A stretch of DNA of 64,000 bases from Meconema thalassinum (Eukaryota > Arthropoda > Insecta > Orthoptera > Tettigoniidae). This document shows, in pieces, positions 13,431-23,495 of this stretch. The stretch is taken from the NCBI GenBank assembly GCA_946902985.2, contig OX336388.2, positions 128,714,346 through 128,778,345 on the forward strand. The letters run 5' to 3'. Both the position numbers and the translations under genes were made by a program. The notes beneath the pieces were generated by a model that was not told the origin of the DNA, did no database searches, and was given only the letters and a program-made list of their open reading frames with translations. Position 1 is the stretch's first letter. Each line of letters starts with the position of its first letter.

Positions 13431-13803
13431 TCAACGAAAGATAACGTCGACGACATTGAAATTACGGAGATAGTGGAGAAGAAGTCCATGTTGAAACATC
13501 GTAGAGGAGGGTTTTAGAAAGAATAATTAGATTGTTTTAATTCTTGTAATATTTAAACACTTATTTTGTTCATTTATAAACTTTTCCTGCGAATCAAAAT
13601 TCTGGAACTAATAAAATACATTTTAAATGAAAGCCATTAATTATGTATATTTGTCTTGTGTGCCGTTGCCCCCCCCCCTCTCCCTTTCCCTCCCGTTGCT
13701 CAGTTTTTTAAACGTATAGTCGGCAATGTTAATCAGCCAGTCGGCATTTTTTAAATTCTCACCCCCCCTAGATGTACAAGGTCGAACCGCCCCTGATCAC
13801 AGA

Positions 13804-16682
13804 TCGCATGCCTTCAAGTCCTGTTGACTCATCTAAACTATCGATACCCAGCAATATCAGTCTGGCTGATCCCTTCTTTTATGATCCCAGTAACATTGAC
13901 ATTCTTCTTGGAGCAGATGTATTTTGGGATTTACTTGGTCGAGGACAGCTGAGACCAGGTACAGAACGGATATTGCTACAAGAAACGAAATTGGGATGCA
14001 TTATCACGGGGAGAGTTGAAAATCATGAACCCACTAGGAACACGTCCTGTTATCTGAGCGTCAACAGTGACATCAGTGTACAACTGCAACGTTTCTGGCA
14101 ACTGGAGGAATGTGGAAATGAGAAGATCTTCACGGGGGAAGATAGATCATGTGAAGATCATTTCAAGGATAATGTCACAAGGCAGCCCACCGGGGAGTAC
14201 ACAGTAAGATTGCCGTTAAAGGGCGACTCTCAGTTGCTAGGAGACTCAAGGAAATGTGCCGAGGAACGCCTCTTCCGGCTTGAACGACGATTTGCCCGAG
14301 ACCCCAAGATCCACGCCCATTATTCAGCGTTCATGAAGGAGTATGCTGATCTCGGACATATGGGACCTGTACCAGAAGGAGAAGAAGAAGAAGAAGAATC
14401 GCATGTCTCACCAAGATATTATCTGCCACATCATCCAGTGCTGAAGGATTCCAGCACAACCACGAAGCTGAGAGTTGTATTCGATGCCTCAGCGAAGACG
14501 GACTCTGGGGTGTGTCTGAACGATCTATTAATGGTGGGTCCCACAGTGCAAGATGACCTTTCGATCATTGTTTGCTTCAGAACGCATCGATATGCCCTGA
14601 CGGCAGACATTGAGGAAATGTACCGTCAGATTAAAATAAACCCGTCCGACTCGCAACTTCAAATGATTCTATGGAGAGAATCTACCGATCAACCTGTTAA
14701 ATCTTACAGGTTAACGACAGTCACGTATGGCACTGCTTGTGCACCATACTTAGCCACACGGACTCTGCACCAATTGGCTGACGATGAGTTCAGTGAGTTT
14801 CCTTCAGATGCTACCGTTCAGAAACGTGATTTCTACGGAGATGACTTACTTACAGGAGCGGATACCATCGAAGAAGCTAGGAAGCTACACTCTCAGTTGG
14901 TAGCATTACTCGAAAGGGGAGGTTTCATCCTTCGAAAATGGAGTTCAAACAACGGTTCAATTCTTTCGGACATCCCGGAAAATATGAAGATCCAACAGGC
15001 AGCGTTGAATTTCGATTGAGAGGCAGTCAAGACGCAGAACAGAAAGGAAGGGCAATCCCATGCACTAAACGCTCAGTGTTAGCCGAAATATCAAGGATAT
15101 TCGACCCTTTGGGATTAATAGGTCCAGTCATTTTAACATGCAAATTCTTCTTGCAGGAGCTCTGGCTCCAGAAAATTGATTGGGATGACCCATTGCCTCT
15201 TGACACTCAGGAGAGGTGGATGTCATGTAAACAGTCCCTCATGCAAATCAAGGGTGTATGTGTTCCTAGAATGGTTGTTTCAGGAGGACGTCATTGCTCC
15301 ATCCAACTTCATGGATTCTGCGACGCATCAGTCAATAATGCCTATGGTGCATGTGTTTACGTCAGATGCGCTGATGATAGAAATACCATAGCAGTACACC
15401 TCATCTGCTCAAAGTCGAGAGTAGCTCCAATAAAAACACAATCCATTCCGAGATTGGAGTTGTGTGGGGCAGTTCTAGATCTGGTAAATAGAGGAGCGTC
15501 AGCATCACAGTTAATGGAGTCTCAACTCTGGTGGGAAGGTGCACCCTGGCTGAGTAAGGAAGGAGAGTCGTGGCCACAACGCATTCAAGTAGAAACGCGC
15601 GAAGAGGCAAGAGGAAGCAACAGCAAGTTCATAACTCTTGTTACTCAAGATAGGGACACATCGCTGATTACTCGGTTTTCTACGCTGACAAGGCTCAGAA
15701 GAGTACTAGCGTACTGCTGTAGGTTTGGAATGAACTTAAGAAAGGCTCTGAAGGAGCGTAAAACAGGACCGCTCATCACGGAAAAATTAGACACCACGAT
15801 GAAAATGATTCTGAGAATGGAGCAAGACATCAGGTTTTCAGAAGAACTTCGAAGGCTACGCAGTGGAAATCAAGTTGCAGAAAGCAGTCAGCTGAAGTCA
15901 TTGAATCCATTCCTAGCTCCAGATGGACTTCTCAGGGTAGGCGGACGTCTTCAACATGCCAACATTCCAGACGGGCAGAAGCATCCCATCATCATTCCTG
16001 CAAGCGGACACCTGACCAACCTCATCGCCCAAGATATGCATATAGGAAACCTGCATGGAGGCCCATCTGCTTTATTAAATGCTATTCGAGAAGAATATTG
16101 GCCAATAAGAGGAAGACAACTGGTGCGAACTATCGTGCATGGCTGTGTCAGATGCTCACGTCTGAAGTCAACACCAGCAAATCAATTGATGGGAAATCTC
16201 CCTTCAAGCCGAGTTACGCCTTCAAGACCCTTTCTCCACACAGGAGTGGATTACTGTGGACCAGTTCTCATACGTTATGAAGGACGTCAAACACGTGCCC
16301 CCAAAAAGACATATATTGCGCTCTTTATTTGCTTCTCGATCAAGGCTGTGCATTTAGAAGTAGTAAGTGACCTTCCTACAGCAGCATTTCTTGGAGCATT
16401 ACATCGATTTGTAGCCCGACGTGGAAAATGTGCCCACCTGTATTCTGACAATGCTAGGAACTTCGTAGGTGCTCGAAGTGATTTAGATGCATCAACCAAT
16501 CCCTTTCAATCAGAAGAAGAAAGAGATCATCTCATGACAACTTTGGCGGACGAAGGAATCCAGTGGCACTTCGTACCACCTCGTACTCCACACATGGGAG
16601 GACTTTGGGAAGCCGGGATAAAGGCTTTCAAATACCATTTTCGTCGAGTAGTTGGCAGCAGCAGTTTGACTCTTGAGGAGTT
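13804..16682 (+). pseudogene. BEL 1 pol: RT, damaged RNase H, integrase
   Basis: Coding resumes after the hAT. The inter-domain linker (DILLGADVFW at about 13896-13925) leads to the reverse transcriptase, with VVFDASAK near 14475, ADIEEMYRQI near 14603 and the catalytic FYGDDLL at about 14830. Two overlapping frames (13772-15019 and 14938-16752) imply a frameshift around 14940-15020. RNase H begins normally (DASVNNAYG, then RLELCGAVL at about 15450-15477). It jumps straight to the segment that normally follows the NPAD motif (NRGASASQL), so about 85 codons are deleted. Integrase has an intact His-Cys zinc motif (HGCVRC near 16140) and motifs VDYCGP, SDNARNF and GGLWE. Coding ends in inverted Copia DNA at about 16682. 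Confidence 0.82.
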
Positions 16683-16842
16683 TGACTTCAATCGTTTTAC
16701 AAACCAATCTATTTTAGCTTGTAATCCCCACCCTCCTAGATCATCAACGTAAAGGGCAACATACAGGTCATGATCTGGGCTAAAATACAGACACCATGTC
16801 TGTATTTTAGCCCAGATCATGACCTGTATGTTGCCCTTTACG
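16681..16842. other. Rearranged junction: inverted Copia fragment plus 46-nt palindrome
   Basis: From 16681 to 16796 the sequence is the reverse complement of Copia 1 RT (about 17115-17230), with TTTGAC as microhomology to BEL at the join. At 16794-16796 a 3-nt spacer (CCA) is the turning point. The arms 16748-16793 and 16797-16842 are perfect inverted repeats of 46 nt. After 16842 the sequence jumps back to Copia sequence equivalent to 7065. The pattern fits a template switch onto the opposite strand, then a second switch upstream. A cloning or assembly fold-back is possible but less likely, because the flanking duplicates have diverged. Confidence 0.85.
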
Positions 16843-16843
16843 G

Positions 16844-18103
16844 AAAAGGAAAACTATTAGGACCCTTATAGCCATAGGAATAGAACGTGAATGGGATAAT
16901 TGTCATTTGGACATTGTATCGGCATACCTTAATAGCAAAATTAAGGAAACTGTATTTTTAAGTCAACCAGAAGGTTTTCGCAGTGTAGAGTACTCCTACT
17001 ATGTGCTAAAACTCAACAAGAGTATTTACGGTTTATGTCAAGCTGGTAAAGATTGGCACAATTGTATCACTGCACAACTTGTCAAGCTTGGCTTAAATCA
17101 AAACAAATGTGATCCATGTCTGTATTTTAGCCCAGATCATGACCTGTATGTTGCCCTTTACGTTGATGATCTAGGTGTGTGGGGATTACAAGCTAAAATA
17201 GATTGGTTTGTAAAACGATTGAAGTCAAAGTATGAAGTGCGTAATATGGGAAATATCTCAGATTTTTTGTCGATTAAAGTCACTCAAGGGTCCAAGAAAA
17301 ATGTATGTTTAACTCAAAACATGTACATAAGGACAAATGTCCTTAAATCACTAGAAGAACCCTACCCAAAATGTTGTTGTACCCCTTTACCTTCAACTGT
17401 ACCAAACAATGTCACAGAGTAGTTAAAAAAAAGTTATAGAAAAATTGTTGGTAATATCCTATACTTGTCCAGTACAACTAGACCAGATTTAAGTTTCCCA
17501 GTATGTAAGGTTAGCCAGGCTAATTCAAATCCTAAAGTGCAAAATTGGAAGGAAGCTCAACACCTCCTTCATTACCTCAAGGAGACCCAAGATTTGTCAT
17601 TGTGTTATGAAAAATCAGGAGAAAAACTGAAGGTGTTTGTAGATGCTGCATATGGAAATGATGTAAGTGGAAGGTCATATGAGGGGTATGTTTTTGTGCT
17701 GGCCAAGGGTGCCATTAGTTGGAAAACCACACTCCAAAGACGCATTGTACGATCAACTGTGGCAGCTGAATACGTATCAATGGCGGATGTGGTAGATGAG
17801 GTGAAATGGATGTGTAATTTGTTTAAAGAGATAGAACAGTCAATTTTTGTTGACAAGCCCTGTGTTGTTTTTGCTGACAACCAAGGAGCCATTTCACTAT
17901 CTAAAAATCCAATAGCGTCAGAGAAAACTAAACAACTTCTGTTAGATTTATACTACTTAAGAGAGTGTGTGCAAGAGGGTGAGATTGAATTTGAATATGT
18001 CAACACAGAATCAAACCTTGCTGATATATTTACCAAGGTGTTACCAAGGATAAAATTACGTAAAATCTACCCTCAATTGGGATTGTTACCATACAAGGAT
18101 TGA
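16844..18103 (+). pseudogene. Copia 1 RT (3' part) and RNase H
   Basis: The segment to about 17236 repeats 7065-7455 with about seven base differences. This copy keeps the codon that is a stop in the other, so the RT catalytic VDDL at about 17163-17174 is in an open frame. Coding runs on past the point where BEL 1 interrupted the other copy. A stop at 17420-17422 is followed by the same protein through 17465-18103. RNase H motifs are FVDAAYGND at about 17636-17662, the AAEY block near 17763 and ADNQGAI at about 17873-17893. The usual TKHID block reads TKQLLLDLYY, so it is altered. The frame stops shortly before the purine tract and 3' LTR. Confidence 0.82.
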
Positions 18104-18139
18104 TGTACAAATGTTTGTTGTTAGTGTAAGGCTAGTTAT

Positions 18140-18207
18140 GTATTTTTTTTTTTGGAGGGGGGGGGGGGGTTAGTTTTTTTTTTTTGCAATTTGTGAATGG
18201 GGGGAAG
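18140..18207 (+). promoter_or_regulatory. Copia 1 polypurine tract region
   Basis: Runs of T and G end in GAATGGGGGGAAG directly before the 3' LTR at 18208. This is the expected plus-strand primer position. A long G run at 18156-18169 and T runs on each side make the stretch prone to length errors. Confidence 0.7.
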
Positions 18208-18910
18208 TGTGAGTTTGCATTCACAAATTCTCATAGTGTATTTCTTTTGTTTTTGTATTTCTCAGTGTTCTTTTGATTTTGTATACCGTACAAGAGGTCG
18301 CCTCCGTAGCGTAGCGGTCAGCATGGTTAGCTGCCGCCCCGGAGGTCCTGGGTTCGATTCCCGGCTCCGCCACGAAATTTGGAAAGTGGTGCGAGGACTG
18401 GAACGGGTAGAGGGGGTTCGATTCCCCCTCAGCCATCCTCGAAGTGGTTTTCCGTGGTTTCCCACTTCGTCTTCGGGCAAATGCCGGGATGGTACCTTCT
18501 TCAAGGCCACGGCCGCCTCCTTCCCTCTTCCTTGCCTACCCATCCTAACCATCCCTTACCTTCCCTCATGAGGCCCCTGTTCGCTTTGCAGGTGAGGCCG
18601 CCTGGACGAGGTACCAATACCACCTCACCAGTTGTATCCCTTCCGATTCGATGTTCCCAGCTCTAGGACACTGCCCGTAGAGGCGGTAGTGGTGAGTTTC
18701 CTCGCTGAGTCTGTGGGTTCCACCAACCTGGAGGATAAACGACTAATATATATATATATATATATATACCGTACAAGTCAAATGTACTTTTTTGAATATA
18801 ACTGTCTGTTTCCGGTTGTGACCAATGGATGTCGGTGTTTGTTTCTTCTCCCATCAATTTGGAGTTTAAGACTGTATTTAGTAAACCCCTTTCGCTAATT
18901 ATTTATGACA
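18208..18910 (+). repeat. 3' LTR of Copia 1, interrupted by a SINE
   Basis: Matches 3714-3931 at both ends. The inner 18295-18764 is a SINE that duplicated the LTR bases TATACCGTACAAG (18282-18294 and 18765-18777). Outside the SINE only about three substitutions separate the LTRs (for example T/A near 18276 and G/A near 18869). Confidence 0.88.
18295..18764 (+). mobile_element. tRNA-derived SINE (family A) in the Copia 1 LTR
   Basis: The 5' head folds as a tRNA-like unit with an A-box-like TAGCGTAGCGG and a B box GGGTTCGATTCCC (about 18350-18362), the internal RNA polymerase III promoter. A second B-box-like word appears at about 18415. The body carries the segment TTTCCGTGGTTTCCCAC seen again in the two damaged copies at 56.2 and 56.7 kb. 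The tail is a (TA)n run. A 13-bp target duplication flanks the element. It needs LINE machinery for movement. No tRNA gene function is likely, because the acceptor stem does not close. Confidence 0.88.
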
Positions 18911-19800
18911 AAACTCGAGCAAAACATACACTCAAGGTAGCCTCAGTCAGCGCCGAGATTCGAATCTCTGACATGCGGACTTGCTGCAGCTCCCCATGGC
19001 GTGATTTAACGTGCACGGCTATGCCACGGGGTATTCTTCGAACGCAAATACAGGTGGCCAGTGTCATATTTCCAAGAAAGAATTCGACACTCGTCTGGAG
19101 CGGAGAGAGAAGGGTGGAAGTGAGAAGATGAAAGGAGCCGCTTGAAGGATGTAACCAAAAATGGGGGGATGTGGCAAGTGTTCAGGAGTGAAACAGAAAT
19201 TGTTTAGGTATATAGACGTAATCTTTCATACAAATTACGGATATGTTTTTCTCCAACTCCAGTAATAATAATAATTCTGACTTATTATTATTGGGCATAT
19301 TGATATTGGTTGCAAGGGGCGAGTAAAGAGGAAGGGTGCACTTGCGGTATACCAGGTACGGAGACCAGCAGTCGCCACTGGATTTGAAAGGTTTGAGTTC
19401 CTGCGCCTATCTGTTTCCTTTACGTACGTCCATCGGCACTGATTCCATAAACGTTCTAAATGCTCTTTAAGCCACTCCAGGTTATAGTTCATTCTGTTTT
19501 TCCATATTATTGGAATCCACTGCGGTACCCCAACCGTGGCGCTACAGCCCATGAAAGGCATAGCCCTACCAAGCGGCCATTTGGCCTGCAGATTATGGAA
19601 AGAAGCGTAGTCAGTGCGTCGGCTCCATTTGGCCGTTAATCTTGGTCTCCGTGACTCTCACTGCCTGATAGCTACTCAATTGTCCTCAAGAGCCTGAGTA
19701 CACTCCATTCCAGCTCTCCAGTTTCTAAAATCACTGATGGAGCCAGGAATCTAACCCGGGCCCTCAAACTGCGAGGGCGGCCTACTGGAATCCACTATTC
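18911..19800. other. Intergenic stretch with probable SINE-like remnants
   Basis: No gene is visible. On the minus strand a B-box-like word, GGGTTAGATTCC, lies near 19749-19760. The segment to about 19550 looks like a decayed tRNA-derived SINE body. A second B-box-like GATTCGAATCTC is at 18957-18968. Neither has clear ends or target duplications, so I leave them as candidates. Confidence 0.4.
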
Positions 19801-19805
19801 CGTTC

Positions 19806-19992
19806 TGTTAGTTTTAATGTACATCTTTATTCATTAAGTGAGAAATAAAATACAAATCATCTTTTGAGATGCATGTCACATGTCACGCGAACACGCACAG
19901 ACTTTGCACTGACTCGTCTTTTGTTTTCTTCTTCATTGTACATTATTTCGCCAGGTGGCGCTACTGTGCTATTTTTCTTTCAAATATTAACA
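19806..19992 (-). repeat. 3' LTR of Copia 2
   Basis: Pairs with 36583-36779. On the minus strand it is preceded by a purine tract (TTTGGAGGAAG at 19993-20003), the plus-strand primer. Confidence 0.9.
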
Positions 19993-20063
19993 CTTCCTCC
20001 AAAGAAAAATCAAATACAAATGAAAAAAATAAACAAAATGAACTATTGAACACTTTTCAGCCT

Positions 20064-23000
20064 CTAAGATGTCATCTTCTGCACGCCAATCCTCTCACGC
20101 AGCATCTCGAATATGACCCTCTTCAGAGGTTTAGTTAGAAGATCAGCTAATTGATTGGTCCTGTTGATGTGCTCCAGCTCAAGGTCTCCGTCCAATAATC
20201 TTTCCCTCACATAGAAATGACGTACCTCAATATACTTGGATTTTCGATGGTACTCCGGATTTTTAGCCAATTTAACTGCACCAGCATTGTCGATGTAAAG
20301 CGTAGGATGTTTGTCAGCAGTTCCCAGTAATTCAGAAAACAGTCTTTTCAGCCAAATTAACTCCTTTGCTCCTTCACTTGCAGACACAATTTCAGCTTCA
20401 GTTGTCGATGTTGACACAGACTTCTGTAACTGACTTCTCCACGATACAGCTCCATGATTGTAGGTCGAAATGACACCCGTCGTTGAACGTCTCGTCCTTT
20501 TGTCACCGGCGTAGTCAACATCACTGTAGACCTTCAAAACGTCCTATTTCCTATAGACGATTCCATGGTTCACTGTGCTCTTTAAATATAGAAATATCCG
20601 TTTCACTTGACTCCAGTCTTGAACTGTAGAATTCTCCATGGCTCGAGCAGCTTTGTTGACCGCGAATGCGATATCTGGGCGTGTAGCTGTAGTCAGGTAC
20701 ATCAAGGATCCCATCGCCTCACGATAAGGAACCTTGGCCGAAACCTTTACTCCGTCTTCACTTTCTTCGCGTCCAACTGGGTTAGACACTCCATTTGACT
20801 CGGCCATCCCAAATTTTTCTAGGATTTTCCTCGTACAATCCTCTTGACTGATTGCAATTGATCCATCATGGTTTTGTTGTATCTTCATGCCCAGGAAATT
20901 GTTGAGAGATCCTCTGGTCGTGTGAAATTCCTGCTGAAGTTTTTCCATGAACTGTTCGATGTCTTCTTCGTTGCCAATTACCAGACCATCATCCATAAAG
21001 ATTACAACAGCCAACCACTTTCCATTTTTGTTGCTGTAAAAGAGACAAGGATCAGCTTTGCTGTTTTTGATTCCAGCTTTCTCCATGAATTTCTTGAAAC
21101 GCTTGTTCCAGCAGCGTGGAGCCTGTTTTAAACCATATAAGCTTCTTTTTAGATGACACACTCGGCCAGTACGTCCTGATGACCTTCTGGCTGTTCCATG
21201 AACACATCTTCTTCAAGCTCGCTGTTCAAGAAGGCCGTCTTGACATCAAATTGACCAAGTTTCATCTCCTTTTCAACAGCTACTGCCAACAGAGCTCAAA
21301 TGGTATCATACCGTGCAACAGGGCTGAATGTTTCTTCATAATCGATTCCTTGCTGTTGCACATAGCCTTTGGCTACCAATCGTGCCTTGAAGCGAACTTC
21401 TCCACTGTCCGTTGTCTTCTGTCGTAGAACCCACCGATTTTTCAGGACCCGTGCACCATTTGGACGCTCAACCAATTTCCAGGTATCATTTTCCTTTAAG
21501 GACTCCAATTCTTCATTTATTGCTTTCAGCCACTGATTTTTATCACTAGACTGCAGCGCTTCAGAGTATGAGTCAGGATTCTTTTCAACGATAGATGGTC
21601 CAGCCATGTACATGTAATTTCCACTGATCATCCACGATGGCTTCTTACTTTCACGTTTGATTTTCCTTCTTTCTTCAGTCACTCCTTCTTCCTCATCTTC
21701 GCTTCCTCCGGAATTGGACGCCGAAGCAAAATCTTCAATTTCGCTCAAGTTCTCATCTGACACGGACCTCCTCTGTAGGCCTACATCAGACGATGAATTA
21801 GACTGATTCCTCTCCACACGTTCTTCAAGCGTGACTTCAACCTTTCCGGCGTTGGTGCGCAGATTGCAGACTACTTCAGGTTTGAATTTCACATCATGGC
21901 TTAGAACAACCTTTCCCTGAGTTGGAATCCAGACTCTAAATCCATCCCTGTCGTTCACGTACCCAACCAGATGTCCAAAAACAGCTTTGTCGTCGAACTT
22001 TGAGCGAAAATTCATGTCGATATGCACGTAGCATTCTGTTCCGAAGATCTTCAGATGACTGAGACTTCCCACTGGTCGTCCATACCACAATTCATAGGGA
22101 GATTTGTTTTCAATGAATGACTTCCCAGTGCGATTCAGGAGGTACACCGCAGTGTTGCAGGCTTCAGCCCAAAGTTGTTTCGTTAACTTGCTGGGATTCA
22201 GCATAGATTTTGCGCACTCCACAATCGTCCGATTTTCACGTTCCGCAACTCCGTTTTGTTGTGGTGCGTACGGCGTAGTAATGCTGTGTTCTATGCCTCT
22301 GCTTGCGAGTAGTTCAGAAACCTTCTTGTTATCAAATTATTTTCCTCCATCACACCTGAACAGCTTCACGACGTGTCCATTTGTTTTGGCTTCATTCAGG
22401 AACTGTTCCAGAACGGTGAACACTTCACTTTTGTGCTTTAAAAAGAAAACTCGTCGAAACTTGCTGAAATCATCCTTGAAACATACGTAGTAGCGTGCCT
22501 TTCCAAGAGATTCAGTAGACATTGGTCCATTCACATCGGTCCATTCACATCGGCGTGCATTTGTTCACCGGTGGCTGTTGGTCGATTCATTTTTGTCTTG
22601 AATGACAGTCGATGCATTTTTCCCAGTGCACATCCATCGCAGAAATCCTCTTTACACATGTCTACATTGACGTTCATCTGCTTCAGTACATTCTTGACAT
22701 GCGCTTTGTGTTGATGACCAAATCGTTCATGGTAGATCTGCAGTTTGTCCGACGATGTAGCTAAATTCACTTGAATGGGTTGCGCCAGTTTCACGACGCG
22801 CATGTCAAGTACATACAGACCATGACTCACACGTCCAGCCATCATCGCCTTTCCAGTAACCTTGTCTTCATTTCTAACAGTTCGGTCGTCAAGTCTTGCA
22901 CAGAAACCTTTCCTTGCAGCAGCTTTCACAGAAAACAGATGAGCCATTGCATCAGGAACATACAAAACTTCAGTCATATTTGCCGTGAGCTAGCCTGCTC

Positions 23001-23150
23001 ACACCTCGTTTTCCTAGCAAAATCTTCTCTGGAGCAGCAAACTTGACGAATGTTGTAAAATACTGTTTGTTCGCGGTTATGTGATTCGTGGCGCCACTGT
23101 CGCAGTACCACTCGTCGGCTTGAACAAAGTCGCCGTCTAACGCACTCATA
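20064..23150 (-). pseudogene. Copia 2 pol: protease, integrase, RT, RNase H
   Basis: Read on the minus strand from 23150. The protease core CDSGATNH is near 23085-23105 and the pre-integrase zinc segment (HERFGH ... CDGCALGK) at about 22630-22735. The integrase catalytic region is split by a duplicated 15-base block near 22525-22555 and a TAA stop near 22337. The RT starts near 21600 (WLKAINEE). A TGA stop near 21298 and a frameshift near 21160 follow. The RT active site here reads FMDDGL (about 20990), a variant of the usual YVDD. RNase H (YSDVDYAGD, then YIDNAGAVKLA) occupies 20537-20064 after a stop near 20544. The C-terminal NQLADLLTK motif is intact. At least five lesions make it inactive. 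Confidence 0.85.
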
Positions 23151-23180
23151 CACGGTCGACTCTAGATAGGTCGGAAGGCT
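23151..23180. repeat. Left terminal inverted repeat of the P-like element
   Basis: Pairs with 35581-35610; only positions 17 and 29 differ. The start CACGG.. keeps the CA terminus seen in P elements. Confidence 0.9.
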
Positions 23181-23495
23181 GAGACTTGGCAACATGTTCA
23201 TCAGTCATAGATGTCAGGCGGGAACACGAAGGGAACGTTCAGTCTGGCAGGTGTTCTTGTTTATCAAACAGCGTTATTTCCTTCTATATTTTGTTTGTTA
23301 CGCTTTGTACGTTTATACGCTTTATAGTAGCGTTTATTCTACCCTTCCAGGTGAGTTTTTTAAAACTGTAATCCCTATTCGAGAACACACTGACGAGTGG
23401 GCTTTGTATCTGGCAAATACGGTACATGGAATTATCACATGTCGTAATTCATGTTTTGAACTTTGATTTTCCAGGTATGTTTCGGCACCGTAACA

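Larger units (their letters stand above)
9812..13795 (+). mobile_element. hAT DNA transposon inserted in BEL 1, complete ends
   Basis: Ends are inverted: CAGGGGCGGCTCGA at 9812 and the complement of CAGGGGCGGTTCGA at 13782-13795. The 8-bp duplication ATCACAGA flanks it exactly (9804-9811 and 13796-13803), the hallmark length for hAT. G-rich runs and repeated AGTCGGCA words sit just inside both ends. The element is 3984 bases with one broken transposase gene of the ZMYM1-like type, so it could only have moved with help or before it decayed. Removing it restores BEL protease coding around the site. Confidence 0.93.
7456..16685 (+). mobile_element. BEL/Pao LTR retrotransposon 1, lacking its 3' end
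   Basis: The element starts with TGTTAG directly after Copia base 7455. It has an LTR-like leader, a primer site, gag with DUF1759 features, then protease, RT, RNase H and integrase in BEL/Pao order. The integrase ends at about 16682, where sequence switches without warning to the reverse complement of Copia 1. No second LTR or C-terminal DUF5641 part is present. A hAT transposon sits inside the protease region (9812-13795). It is therefore a truncated copy whose 3' side was lost in a rearrangement, not a standard integrated provirus-like copy. Confidence 0.85.
3714..18910 (+). mobile_element. Copia-type LTR retrotransposon 1, split by a BEL/Pao insertion
   Basis: Paired LTRs begin TGTGAGTTTG at 3714 and 18208 and differ at about three sites outside an inserted SINE. 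The 5' LTR is followed by a primer site matching the internal initiator-tRNA type known from Drosophila copia. The 3' LTR is preceded by a purine tract. The bases AAAC (perhaps AAAAC) flank both ends as the probable target duplication. Coding order gag, protease, integrase, reverse transcriptase, RNase H identifies Copia/Ty1. The pol gene is opened at 7455 by a BEL/Pao element, and about 390 bases of it are present twice, on both sides of that insertion. Because the two flanking copies differ at about seven sites, the 3' half could come from a second Copia copy. Confidence 0.85.

Noticed and set aside
16527..16820. 97-codon minus-strand frame matching Copia RT
   Set aside because: Not an independent gene: it reads the inverted Copia fragment fused to antisense BEL integrase.
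16600..16900. A 3' LTR for BEL 1
   Set aside because: No sequence matching 7456-7650 occurs at the 3' side; the junction is inverted Copia.
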